Origin: Lithospermum erythrorhizon
Taxonomy: Eukaryota; Streptophyta; Magnoliopsida; Boraginales; Boraginaceae
Reading direction: 5' to 3'
Assembly (NCBI GenBank): GCA_019722365.1
Contig: JADFUC010000085.1
Coordinates: 1,612,001-1,676,000, forward strand
Length of the DNA stretch: 64,000 nt
How positions within the stretch are numbered: position 1 is the first letter of the stretch; the number at the start of each line of letters is the position of its first letter. A program made the position numbers and the translations under genes. A model generated the notes under the pieces. It did not search any database, was not told the origin of the DNA, and worked only from the letters and a program-made list of their open reading frames with translations. Of this stretch, positions 51,664 through 64,000 are shown one piece after another.

Positions 51664-52656
51664 CTATCTATCATTCATTTAACGATTATATAATAACTAG
51701 CTATGATGACCATAAAATATCGCTTCGATTTTTTACTTGCATCATTCATATGAAATATTTTTTAACTTATTAATTCTACGTTTTACATGCACTTTTGTAT
51801 TTCTTTTACTATTATATCCCTAAATATTAAATGCATTTATTCAGTTTTTTCTTGTTGTTGAACATTTATGAAAATCCAGGTAATAAGTTAAAGATTTGCG
51901 TCCTCTCTTATAATGAGGATACAAAAATGAAATAATAACATTTATTAATAAGTATCTTTAAGTCTGGGATAATGAGTAAAAAAGTGAAAAGAGTGTACAC
52001 ATAAATTTAAAAGGTTTAGATGTGAAGAACGATTTTCAAAATCTGAAGGGTACTTCATCTAGTATTACTTAGTATCAATGGACTCCCCTCGAAGGTATGT
52101 TTCTTGAAGTTAAATATTTTCATATTTCAAGGTGAAATTTTGATAATAAATTATTTTTTAATAATGTTAATTTTTAACAATATTAATTTTATATACAACA
52201 AATAACAAAAAATAATTTATGATTAAAAATTCAACATGAAATCAAAAAAACATCAATTAAAATAAACTATTAAAAACATAAAGCATGTGGTCAATTAGAT
52301 TCTCAATTTGCATTAGAAATAACAATCAAAACTAAAGAAACTTATTGAATCTTGACCCCTTTAATAGTTGCCCCCAGCATATTTCTTTTTATACTCTGTT
52401 AAAATTTTATATAATACATCCCTTGATAATTTATATATATATAGATCCCTCAATATTTTTCTCAATTTGAATGTACATCATTTCACACACAACAATCAAC
52501 ATATCGGAATACTATAAACACATTTAAATATAATTCACACACACATATATTACATATACACACAACACACATATATTAGAAATGTACATATAAGACATTT
52601 ATTCTAAACCTTAACTAAGCGGAAAAATATTTACAGAATCATTGTATTCATCATGA
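51664..52656. other. AT-rich spacer upstream of the receptor kinase
   Basis: No gene. Around 52440–52600 there are short ATATAT and CACACA/ATATAT simple repeats. The promoter of the receptor kinase and any signal-peptide exon should lie in or before this stretch, but none could be identified. Confidence 0.4.
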
Positions 52657-55600
52657 ATTTATTTTAGACGGTTTGTCTTCCAGCTCACGCCTAATGATGA
52701 AGGTTGGTTTTTTCAGTTCATTTTTCAATTTTCCAGTTTCAGTTACATTTCAAAATTGTAAAAAATGCAGAGTAAGTCCATATATAGCATTTCTGGGTGT
52801 TTGACATTAGTTCAAAAAATTGTTTGTTTGTTGTTGATAGTGAAGGTATGGTTTTTCGGTTCATTTTTCATTTCAAGTTTCAGTCATTTCAGAATTGTGA
52901 AAATGCAAAGTACAGAGCATATATAGCATTTTGGGTGTTTATTTGTTGAAATTTAAATAAGTTTGTTTGTTTGTTCATATTAGACTTGTTTCAGTTTGTT
53001 GATTTTTAGTCTACTTGAGTTCAAAGAATGTAGTTTTGTGATTCTCTGCAATTTATAATTTCATATTTTGTGAAATTTTACTAATTGTTTAGGATAAAGT
53101 TAATTTATTTATTAATTTATTGGAAATTTTGTAGTGATATCTTAAGTATGTATGCATAAATTATGTATAAGAATATAGTTTGTTCTCAAATCATAACTTC
53201 ATATTTTGAAATTTTGGTGATTGTTTTGTACTCCCTCCATCTCTATTTTTAGATTTCTAATGATTATTTAATTTTACATAAATTTTAAAAAAATTTGAAT
53301 TCATCTCGTAAACTTAATTTTTCCTTCATTTTTTCTTACTTAATTTGACAAAATAAAACCTTAAAAAAAAATTCTATTTTAATAACATGATTCTTAATAA
53401 TAGGAATTCTTACTTAATTTGGCAAAATAAAACTTAAAAAAATGAATTCTATTTTAATAAAATGATTCTTAATAACAGGGATGGAGGGAGAATTTTTTTT
53501 ATATTAATTTGTACTCTTTTATGAGAGGTTTGTACAACTTGCAATCTTGATAATTGTTGTAGTACGATAATTAATTTGTGGATGGCTTGGAGTTATGCCA
53601 AGTGGACCCCCATCATCCACATGCATGCAGTTCCAAATTTTTATAGTATGCTTAGTTTGACCTTTTCAATCATTCACATATTATTGAAACACTCAATTGT
53701 CTTGGATATAGGAAATTTATTTAAATGGATTATGTTATGCATACAGTAATTTTGGACTTTGAATGGATTATGTTATGCATACAGTAATTGATGGCTGTAA
53801 TAATTTATAATGTATGCAAGAAAAGATATAGATTAAGATTGACTAGGTGGTGGTTAGAATACAGCATGTGAAAATGAAGTGACAACTGTTTTGGAACAAC
53901 TTTGCTTTAGTCAATTACCATTTGCTGATGTAGATAATTTGAAAGTTAACAATAATTTTGATTGATGAATTGAGCGAATTCGAGTGAATTAAACCCTTTT
54001 TTGTATGACTCTGAACGAGTAACATGATATAACCATTCTAGCTTGTTTGTTTCTTATCTTTGTTTTATTGGGATATCTCATGATTTTAACATAATTTCTG
54101 AACATTTGCCTCCCAGTCGAAGTTCTTCGATTGTTGTCGTCGAAGCTACAAATCAGATATTGGACTCTCTCCCAGACCTCTTGTAATGACAGAAGCTTGA
54201 ACATGACCTCAGCCTCGGACGATATTGAAGGAAATGTTGCTTGTGATTGCACATTCAATAATTTCACAGTCTGTCATGTTACAAGCATGTATGCTCTTTT
54301 TTTTGTTGGTTCTCATTGCATTTTGGTAACAATGCTCACAGCCTCTTGTAAGTTTCAGATAGATTTCTGATGGTTTTTTGTTTCTTTTCAATTTTGTCTT
54401 ATTTTTATGCTACAGAGTGCTTAAGGGTCTCAACTTGACTGGAGTTCTGCCCGAAGAATTTGCAAATCTAACATATCTGACAGAAATGTAAGGAACAATG
54501 TCAATTTCATGAATCGGTGTTATCATCCAGTACGTCGAGTCATGATTCTTTAGAAATACTACAAAAGATATTGGATAGTTATCTTATTGACATTGTAGTG
54601 ATTGTAATTACTTGTTCTTCCATGAGCAGTAAAATATTACCCCAACTGTTATGAACATTTAATTTAAGCCTTTTATCTTTCAAGTTGTATTACCAAATTG
54701 AAGTGATGTATAAAATAACGAAAAATGAGTTGATGAAATTCATTTATTTGTTTCTTGCAGAGATCTCACTCGCAATTATATTAATGGATCACTCCCTACA
54801 TCGTTTACTCGGATTCCGCTCACTATTTTGTAAGTTGACACTACATTATGAGTTTTATCTACATCCAATTTTTTATTTTGGTTGTTCTATTTGGTTATGT
54901 TCATGGTATTCCTCATTGCAGGTCACTTCTAGGAAACCGAATAAGCGGATCGATACCCAAGGAAATAGGCAGCATTGCGACTTTGACATCTCTGTAAGTA
55001 TCGAACATTATAAAGATTGCAGGTCGAAATGATTCTTCTGATTGTGTTTGACAAGAACTTCATCCAACTTAGGGTATTGGAAGATAATCAGCTCGAAGGA
55101 CCTCTCCCTGCAGATATAGGAAATTTGAGCAACTTATCAAGGATGTAAGACAACTGAGTGTATTTGATTTTTCGTATAATTGTTAAATTCCGTTTCCTCA
55201 AAAGTATATAAAAAATGTGCATGTTTGTCTTCCTTAGCTTATGACGTTTCATTTAATGGCTTTATAACTAACATTATGATTCTTCTATTAGGAATCTTCT
55301 ATTTGAGATGAAAACTAGTACATGTTTATGATATGCTTATTGCTTTGACGTTTCTGGTACTGATGTGAACACATTCCTTTAGGCTCCTTTCTGCAAATAA
55401 TTTCACTGGAACCATACCGGAGTCATTTGGCAAGTTAAAGAACCTGACAGATTTGTAAGTGAAAAATAGTTTCAGATGATGTAGGTCCTAGATTTTTAGA
55501 ACCTTAATTTGCTCGCATAGTTTCTAAAGTCACTCACTTGCTTTACTGTTACAGAAGGATAGACGGAAGCAGTCTGACTGGAAGGATACCCGCCTTTATT

Positions 55601-58600
55601 GGCAACTGGACATTACTTACACGATTGTAAGTATATTCATAACTTTTACTGTTGTTTGTTGACTTTATTCCCTTATCATGCAGTTCATGCTTGAATAAAT
55701 CTTATTGAATTTCATAATGATCCAAACTCTTATTGTGTTGTCTATAGGGATTTGCAAGGCACAGGAATGGATGGACCCATTCCATCCACGATAGAGCTGT
55801 TAAAAAACTTACAACACCTGTGAGTTAATTGCTTGTCCTACTGCTATCCATAATAATGGCCTCATTCAGAAGTATGCCACAAATGTGTAGATTATCTTGT
55901 TTGTAATCAGAAGTATGCTTTCTTTTTTATTTCATGTCAGGAGGATTTCTGGACTTAAAAGATCAACTATAGAATTTCCTAATCTGAGAGGCATGACTAA
56001 GCTGCAGACGTTGTGAGCATATTTCTGGCCCTTTGGAATTGGAAGTAACATTATCTTGTATTCAACTTTATTTCCTATCAAACGTTTAACTAAATTCTTT
56101 GATGCAGGTCACTAAGGAACTCCTCCATCTTTGGCCCAATTCCTGACCATGTTGGAGAATTGACAACACTAAAAACTATGTAAGTGTGTGCATTGCTTGA
56201 CATTTTTCAGCTGATTAACGTAAATTAGACCTATGAGTATTCAATGGTTTTTAATGAAGAAAAGAATCTTTCAGGATTCTTCTTTTAAGAATTGCATTTC
56301 TCACACTTATATAATCATAGTAATTCGTTTCTATTTCTAAAACCACAATGCATCTACATTCTGAAATTCCTTCGTAAAAGAAACGTAGCCAATTCATAAG
56401 GTACCGTGTTAACTTTACATGTTATCGTTTGCAAGGATAGTTTCCCCCTGTTATGTTCTCATTAAGATAAATGAAATGCTAACGTGCAGAGATTTGAGCT
56501 ATAATCAATTGAATGGTCCAATCCCACAAACATTTCAAGACTTGACGGGAATAAATTATATGTGAGTAATAGCTACTTTTGTTACACAGTACCTCGTATC
56601 TTTTCTGAGTTGGATTTATCATTTATAAGTGGATTCCATGATGCAGGTTTCTGGGCCAAAATTCTCTTTCTGGCGAGATACCTGGCTGGATATTGACCAG
56701 CAATCAAAATATGTAAGTGTTTTCCCTCTCAAATACTTTTGGTGTCCACTATTTCCATCTTTTAGGTCATATTCAATTGACGTCTTTGATATCTTTCACA
56801 GAAGGTGTCAGCTTGATCATTTTTTATTTTCTAGAAAAGCTACATTATGTCAAGTTACAACACTTTCACTAAATTTCACTTTGTGGCATGCTAATATTTG
56901 TTGCAGTGATGTATCTTATAACAATTTCACCTCACCATCTACCGTTAGCTGCAACCCGGGCTCTGTGTAAGTTTCTCTTCATCCTAAGATCACAGCAATC
57001 TGCTAATATTCATGCCACTGAAAGTAATTGTACTTGTACAGGAATCTAGTCTCAAGTCAGTCAACGTCGCGCGCCAACTCGTGAGTATCTTTCTATCTCA
57101 CTTGTTATTTCTATATATTGAATAGAGCCACTAATCACCACCTTGTCAATATCTGTGTTGATAACAAGTGTCAATGTTCTTGCCTTCTCAGAATCTCTTG
57201 GTGTGCACAGAAAGATCTTCCTTGCAGCAGTAATCCTGAAAGTAATATTCCAGAAGCTCTTTCACTAAATAAGACCTTTCAATACAATGATTGCCATGAT
57301 CTAACTCATGGTTTTCCATTGTATATGCAGATTATGAATTATTTATAAATTGTGGTGGAAACAGAATTAATTATGATGGAAATATATATGAGGAGGATTC
57401 GACAAATAGTGGCCCTTCATACTTCTTCCAATCCGGACAGAAGTGGGCATACAGCAGTGGTGGGGTGTTTATGGGGAATGATGATGCAAACTATATTGCA
57501 AGAAATATTTTTTTCCCGAGCATGACTGGACCAGATTTCTATAGAACTGCTCGAGTTGCACCTGATTGGATTAAGTATTATGGTCTTTGTTTGAGAAAGG
57601 GTAGCTACAAAGTACACCTTCATTTTGCTGAAATCATGTTTTCTAATGATGAGACATTTAGCAGCCTTGGAGAGCGCATATTTGATGTAGCAATCCAAGT
57701 AAGTCGAGAAATTTGGTTGCCTGTTCCTATAATCCTTTGTTGATTTCAGTTTGGTATATGTTTTTGAACTGCTGCTGATGATGGATATGGGATATGAGAT
57801 GACACCAAGACAGTAATATGGTGCTGATGTACTTGTATTGCAGGGAAATGTAGTATTGACAGATTTCAACATTGTGAAGCAAGCTAACGGTGTTGGTAAA
57901 GGAATTGCCGTTGAGTTCAATGATGTCTTCGTTAATGGTAGTACACTGGAAATTCACTTGTATTGGACAGGGAAGGGGACAACTGCTATTCCTGATAGAG
58001 GTGTATATGGACCTTTGATTTCTGCTATCATTGTGACACCAAACTTTGATATCTTTTACTGTTCTTATTTTATTTCATTTTCCAGTCATTTTCTAATTAG
58101 TCAATTATGTATTTCTTCTTAGACTTTGATATCGGTGAGTCGGGTGGGTTAGCCGTTGGAGCTATTATTGGGATTGTCGCTGGTTCCTGTGTGATCCTGT
58201 TGCTAATTTTATTTGTTCTTCGGAAGAAAGGATATCTTGGAGGGAGAACTGCCGAAGAAAATGGTAGAGATTCAATCACATCTGACTTTATATAATTTTT
58301 TCGCATATTTTTTAGGCATTTACAGCCTCCATATTACTTAGCTTTTCACTTAATATAAGGTAACAAGAATCAGGTCGTAAAACTTGAGTTATCATAATAG
58401 CTCGAGTAAGATTTGACTTTGTGCTTCCAAATCATATATGACAGCTTCTGTGAAGTTCAAGAACAGTCATGAGCTACATTCACTTCTGTAAACTATAGTC
58501 CAGTGTCTCATAATTTCTTCCTAAACAGATACTATACTTTTAGTTCTAGTTTATTAATATAATTTTTCCGGTGCTGACCTGTGACAGAGCTTCGAGCCCT

Positions 58601-60663
58601 TGATTTGCAAACCGGCTATTTTTCTTTGAGACAGATCAAACTAGCCACAAATAACTTTGATCCTGTTAACAAGATTGGTGAAGGAGGATTTGGCCCTGTT
58701 TACAAGGTAATTCATATATGAATATTTTGCATGGATTTTCTTTTTCAATCCTAAGCAATATGCTACATCCCAATGTGAATTTGGTTCTCTTATGTTCATT
58801 TGGGTTAAACCGTATAGGTAAGCAGTTCATTAATTTGAGTTAATTACTTTTTTTTTAAAAGTATTTCTTTAGAGTTCTTGAAATTTTAGTATAAATCTAA
58901 GTACAAACACGAAAATGTCAAGAAAGATACAATGTCCGCTGATCTTGTTTATATTTTGTGTGAAGTAGGAATTCAGTTATAATGTTCCCGAGAATGTGTC
59001 CCCAGTCCACTATTGAGCTCGCCAAAAGTTTTGAACTGTTCCATATATTCAAATTAACTAATTTTCTGAAATCCTTCTTCATTTTATAGGGTGTGCTGGG
59101 TGATGGTGCAATAATTGCTGTTAAACAGCTCTCCGCCAAGTCGAAGCAAGGGAACCGTGAATTTGTGAATGAGATTGGCATGATATCAGCTTTGCAACAC
59201 CAGAACCTTGTTAAGCTTCATGGTTGTTGCATAGAAGGAAACCAACTATTGTTGATATATGAATACATGGAAAACAATTCTCTTGCTCGGGCGCTTTTTG
59301 GTGAGTCCTATTGAAATAAATTTAGATGAATGCAGAATCATGAATGAATAATTGACTTATATATTTCTTTTAGGCAAAGAGGATCAGCGATTGAATTTAG
59401 ATTGGCCTACAAGAATGAAGATATGTATAGGAATAGCGAAAGGCTTAGCATATCTTCATGAGGAATCACGCTTGAAAATTGTTCACAGAGATATTAAAGC
59501 TACCAATGTGCTGCTCGATAAAGATCTGAATGCTAAGATATCAGATTTCGGTTTGGCTAAGCTTGATGAAGATGACAACACCCATATTAGCACACGAATT
59601 GCTGGAACAGTGTAAGCCTACTTCCCTTTTCCATTGCCTTCACTGGTCTAGTTTTATTTGTTGTTGATAGTGATTGAACTTTGATGCTAGTTAGCTTATA
59701 CTACTCTTCTTTCTATACATTATTTGTTCATGTCTCACATGAATACTATTCGTAGTAATCTGACTGTGCTGTTCAATGTAATTGTGGTAACGGTTTGAAG
59801 TCAGTAAACAACCTCTTGCTTAGAGAACAAGAGTGCTTCTCCTTTTTCATGTGCTGCACAAAAAGTAGTTCTCTAGCATGGCTCACCCTTTGTTAGCTTG
59901 CATGCCCTCTTTGTCCTATCATGATTTGTTTGTCAGTGACTCAGTGGAGACACAGTGGCTACAATGACCCGATGTTGTCTCACCTATTTCAGGGGTTATA
60001 TGGCTCCGGAGTATGCGATGAGGGGTTATCTGACAGATAAAGCAGATATTTACAGCTTTGGAGTTGTTGCTCTTGAGATTGTGAGTGGAAAGAGTAATAC
60101 AAATTACAGGCCAAAGGAGGAGTTTGTCTACCTCCTTGATTGGGTATGTTCCCTTAAAAGCTACATACTATCTTCCTTGCTATAAATTATGTTTTCATTT
60201 TCTCTAATGAAATGTGAAGGCTTATGTGTTACAAGAACAAGGAAGTATGTTGGAACTTGTGGATCCAAGTCTTGGATCAGACTATCCCAAGAAAGAGGTG
60301 ATGAGAATGTTGAGTCTGGCATTGCTCTGCACCAACCCCTCTCCTACTTTAAGGCCATCCATGTCTTCCGTGGTTCGTATGCTTGAGGGTAAAATGCCTG
60401 TCCAGGCTCCTCTGATAAAGCGTGGTGGCGATGGAGGAAATGACGAGGTGCGGTTCAAAGCTTTCGAGCTTCTATCTCACGACAGCCAAACACATGTATC
60501 ATCATCAACAGTCTCACAGGACAGCCAAGTAGTAAGAAGTATGTCCATTGATGGACCTTTTGCCGATTCCTCGCTCTCTTCTTACCCAAGCCTGGATCAA
60601 TCTTTGTACCCTTCATCATCATCCAAGCTTCTTCCAGATCTTTATGATGTAAAGTCAAATTAG
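52657..60663 (+). CDS. LRR–malectin receptor-like kinase, LRR-VIII-2 type (At1g53430/At1g53440-like)
   Basis: Plasma-membrane receptor kinase: extracellular LRRs and malectin domain, one membrane helix, cytoplasmic Ser/Thr kinase. The first recognisable exon piece ends at 52702 (PNDE plus one base). Further exons: 54117–54288, 54416–54487, 54761–54829, 54922–54993, 55073–55144, 55383–55454, 55555–55626, 55748–55819, 55941–56012, 56108–56179, 56490–56561, 56647–56712, 56907–56966, 57042–57080, 57192–57241, 57331–57698, 57844 to 58042 or 58060, 58123–58263, 58588–58706, 59090–59300, 59374–59611, 59993–60143 and 60220–60663. The LRR exons are mostly 72 bp, one repeat each. Malectin: [27 protein letters not shown]. 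Membrane helix around [20 protein letters not shown]. Kinase: [51 protein letters not shown], so active RD-type. About 997 aa from PNDE on. No ATG or signal peptide found in frame: 52654–52656 is a stop. The junction at 58042 lacks a GT. Confidence 0.88.
52695..52980 (+). repeat. Tandem duplication across the first donor of the receptor kinase
   Basis: Two units of about 143 bp. Unit 1 starts GATGAAGGTTGGTTTTTTCA, unit 2 (from about 52839) AGTGAAGGTATGGTTTTTCG. Both continue through TTCATTTTTCA, CAGTTTCAGT-like, ATATATAGCATTT and GGGTGTTT. The duplicated start includes the GAAG|GT exon–intron border. Confidence 0.7.
53231..53490. mobile_element. Stowaway-like MITE in intron 1 of the receptor kinase
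   Basis: Starts CTCCCTCCATCTCTATTTTT and ends inverted AATAACAGGGATGGAGGGAG, the same terminal family as the MITE at 22.1 kb. A TA lies just left of 53231. The right part carries a direct duplication of about 74 bp (53333–53406 and 53407–53480) sharing TTCTTACTTAATTTG, CAAAATAAAAC and ATTCTATTTTAATAA. Confidence 0.75.
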
Positions 60664-61339
60664 TTGAAGCGTTGCACGTCGACAACTTTGTAAATAAAAA
60701 AAATAGAAATTTTCATTTGGAGGTTTAGTCTATTAAAATACAAAAATAATTCATAATAATAATAATTTTGCAAATTTTACATTACTATAAGGAGGAGACA
60801 GCGAAAATTCTTAATAATAGAGGTTTGAGACACCTTTGAGCGACTTCACGAAGTTAGATAATTTAATTTTTTAAAATAGTCTTGTCCGTAATATGGTTAT
60901 GAAATGTATCTTTCATTATCAAAAAATAAAAATATAACTTAATGTAAAAATAATCATTATTATACTTTTGTATTGAAATATGACATTAGGCTTTTCAATG
61001 TGATGACTATTGGTATATTTCAAACTTCGAAGTATTTTATAACATACAAGATGGTTATACGTTTTATAACTATGACGACATGAATTAATTGAAGATATAT
61101 ATATCAAATGTGTTTTAAGTTGTCATAGTATTTTATATTGGGAGTTAAAAGAGACATATTTTTTCTAAAAGTAATATTTTCACCTTTTAATAGTTAAATT
61201 CATCAAAATAAGTACATGTATATGAAATTACACTAATAAATAATATTATACTTTATTATGAGAGTAATTGTATATAATAAATAATAATATACTTTATTAC
61301 AGTTAATTTTTAAGATGTATAAATATTTAATTATATAAA
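60664..61339. other. 3' flank of the receptor kinase
   Basis: AT-rich DNA, presumably 3' UTR and spacer. No frame of interest. Confidence 0.4.
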
Positions 61340-63450
61340 AATTACAAAAAATTGCAAATTCTCTCATCATTTAGTGTAAGTTTTTATTTAGATTTAGTTT
61401 TTGAATTGATCACTTATATGCATAAATTATAATCTTATTTTAATTAATTCAAAAGGATGTATTTTTCATATTTATTTATATTCAAATTTTTTGATATCTA
61501 TTACCGTCATTAAAAAAGTATGACAAGCTGTTAAATCTTAGTAAATAAAACCGATTAAATAAACATAAAATCATAATAAATATTTTCGTTTATTCATCTA
61601 AATGTTTGTAAAAATTTAAAATTCTGATAACAAATTTGATTTTTATGTTCCCGTAAAATTAAGTAGAAAATATCTTGATAATATAATATGATCTGTAATA
61701 ATGGTTTGAATAATATAATATGATACATAATAATGGTTTGAGGAATATAAGCGGTATTTGAAAAATTACTTAAAATTATTAGTAGTTGTAGATATAAAGT
61801 GTTACATTACAAATGTCATTTGGGAAGCTTTGTTTGGGTGCTTCGTTCTTCTTTCCGAAATAAGCTAGCAACATGTATCTTGGTCGTCTAAGAAAATGAA
61901 TAAAAGTTGATATTGTAATTTTGCGATATTTGGCGATATGATATTTGAAATTACATAATCTGAAATATAAAATAATGAGTATTTATAGAACAAATATATT
62001 ATTTTTTGTGCTAACTATGAAAAGGTGGAATAATAGAGAATTATGTAACTTTCAAACATTTTATTGTGAGCTATTATGAAGTAAATACATAAATATAATT
62101 ATTTATTTTAATTTTCAATATTGGTTTATTAGCCAACTCTCAATGGTGAAATAATGAGAGTAGTGTAACTTTTAAATATTTTTAATTATGAGTTATAATA
62201 AGAATGATGTAACATCAAGTTGTAACTTCTTCAAGAGGTGTTTTTATGTTTAATGGTTTTTAATTCTTATTATTATTTAATTATTATTATAGTTTGATAA
62301 CCATTATTTGAATTAATCACTTACATACATAAATTATAATCTCATTTTAATTAATTCAAAGGGATGTATTTTTTGTATTTATTTATATTCAACTTTTTTA
62401 TTATCATCATTAAAAATATAACTTAACATCAATGTTAAATCTTAGTAAATAAAAGCGTTAAATGTAAGCATCAAATCGTAATAGATATTTCATTTTATTC
62501 ATCTAAATGTTTAATGAAAATATAAAAATATCTCATTTATCTCCCATCGTCTTTCATCCAATTTTTATGTTACAATAAGAATTAAGTAGAGAACATAGTA
62601 TAATATAATTTGATCTATAATAAATGTTTAAAAAATATAACGGTACTTAAGAATTACATAAAATTATTAATGGTAGAATATAGAAAATGGTTAAATTATA
62701 CTCTCGGAGTCACTGATTAGTTGTTCATGTAGGAAATTTTTATTGTTACTTTTGCTTGATCATTTACTTTTTAGTATAATATTTGAACTTTAAAATTCTC
62801 TAACATCATTGAGGTTTTGTCTCATAATATTTTCTAATATTCTTTAACATAATTGGCTTATAATTTTCTTTCTCCTTGAAAATAGTTTAACTAATTATAC
62901 TTAATAAAATACTTTTAAACTAGGATCAAGTAAATGAATGGATAAGTAATGTTCTTGGAAGCTTTCTTTGAGTCTTCTTACTCCAAAATATTTGCCAACA
63001 TGCATATGAATCATTCTAAAAAAATGAATAAAAGTTGACATTGTAATGCTTTAACAACATTTGAGTTATGACGTTGAAATTACATAATTTCTAATGTAAA
63101 ACCTTGGATATTTACATAACAAATAATATGTTATTTTTTGTTACTATGAATATATATAGGTGGAATAATGAGAATCATGTAACTTTAACATTTTTAATGT
63201 TATGAAGTAGATACATAAATATTATTCAATATTAACTTGTAACTTCAAAAGGTAGAATAATGAGTCTGTAACTTCCAAATATTTTAGTTATGAACTATAA
63301 TTAGAATGAACTAATAAAATAAACATCATTATTTATATTTAATTATCCAATAGAGTCACTTTCAACATCAAGATGTAATTTCTTATTTTTATGTTTAATG
63401 CTTTTTTAACTCATTATTATTTAGTATTATTGAAGTTTGATAATCATTAA
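61340..63450 (+). repeat. Tandem duplication of a non-coding unit of about 0.95–1.1 kb
   Basis: Unit 1 (about 61340–62310) and unit 2 (about 62310–63450) share long diverged blocks in the same order: CATAAATTATAATCTTATTT, then GTTAAATCTTAGTAAATAAA, TTATTCATCTAAATGTTT, AATGAATAAAAGTTGA, AGGTGGAATAAT and GAAGTA(A/G)ATACATAAAT. The offset is 911 bp in the first half and about 1,140 bp in the second, so unit 2 has about 230 bp extra between roughly 62,690 and 62,940. Confidence 0.75.
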
Positions 63451-64000
63451 ATATCTTGCAAATAACTTTATTTGGGAGGTGTAATATAGTCTTAGTAAAA
63501 ATGGAAGAAACATATTAAGAATTCAAAGCTTTTTATAAGGTACTATTAATACGCACCTCGTTGCATTAGTAAGTGAAACAAAACTGAAGTTTGCATTTTT
63601 TTAATTTGTATGAGGTTTAACATATATATTAAGCATATTAAAGTACAAAAAATAAAATTATAAATCATAAGAGTTAAAGTTAATTGTTTGTCAGCTAATG
63701 TCATCTATCCTCACAACACAAATATAAAATAATTACTCGTTTGTATATTACATGTCTAAATACTTGAAATGTCTTTGATTCATTCGACTTTACTTATATA
63801 TTTAAATGTAAGAGGAAAGGAATAAAAGCCTAAATAAGTATATGCAAACACATTGTTAATTATATTATTCAGATTCAATTAATATAGCCTTGTATTTACT
63901 TACATTTACGATGAAAGTATTTTCACTTAACAACGCCTAATAACATATATATCATTTCAGCAAATTATTCTCAATCAAATTAAAAGAAATTAGGTTGGTT
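63451..64000. other. AT-rich spacer to window end
   Basis: No gene, repeat or element that I can support. Confidence 0.4.

Noticed and set aside
57417..57957. Minus-strand open frames opposite the malectin exon
   Set aside because: The plus strand encodes clear malectin-domain sequence with proper splice sites; the antisense frames have no recognisable family.

Overview
This is plant nuclear DNA, most likely from a eudicot. It is AT-rich, its introns have GT–AG ends, and its genes are split into many small exons: a receptor kinase built from 72-bp LRR exons, a nine-exon condensin gene and a SWEET gene with family-typical exons. Long repeat-filled spacers hold MITEs, decayed LTR retroelement sequence and nested DNA transposons. 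The species cannot be named from the sequence.

Layout. 0–3.4 kb: repeat-rich spacer with minisatellite-like motifs. 3.4–9.7 kb (+): complete gene for condensin II subunit CAP-D3, about 1,337 aa, with every splice junction in phase. 10.3–19.9 kb: badly decayed LTR retroelement with LTR-like direct repeats at both ends. 20.2–22.3 kb: diverged tandem repeats, an unrecognised frameshifted coding remnant, an AT/AG microsatellite and a Stowaway-like MITE. 23.4–27.1 kb (-): SWEET16/17-type sugar transporter with all six exons recognisable but two junctions lacking normal splice sites. 31.6–37.6 kb (-): MFP2-like peroxisomal beta-oxidation multifunctional protein gene with a frameshift in the hydratase part and a degenerate dehydrogenase part, hence a pseudogene. 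38.4–40.8 kb: nested transposons, the inner one with long inverted repeats enclosing a fragment of a kinesin-14 calponin-homology gene. 42.1–43.9 kb: hAT-like non-autonomous element with a near-perfect 8-bp target duplication. 45.6–47.0 kb (+): LC8-type dynein light chain truncated in the middle of the fold. 52.7–60.7 kb (+): LRR–malectin receptor-like kinase of the LRR-VIII-2 type, kinase intact, signal-peptide exon not found. 60.7–64 kb: AT-rich spacer with a roughly 1-kb tandem duplication.

The genes do not form one pathway. From memory, CAP-D3, SWEET17 and an LC8 dynein light chain lie in this order on Arabidopsis chromosome 4 (At4g15890, At4g15920, At4g15930), so the window looks like conserved eudicot microsynteny. 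SWEET, MFP2-like and LC8 are all damaged while CAP-D3 and the receptor kinase kinase domain are intact, which fits a block losing genes after duplication. Exon coordinates were worked out by hand from reading frame, splice consensus and remembered family sequences; no alignment was run.
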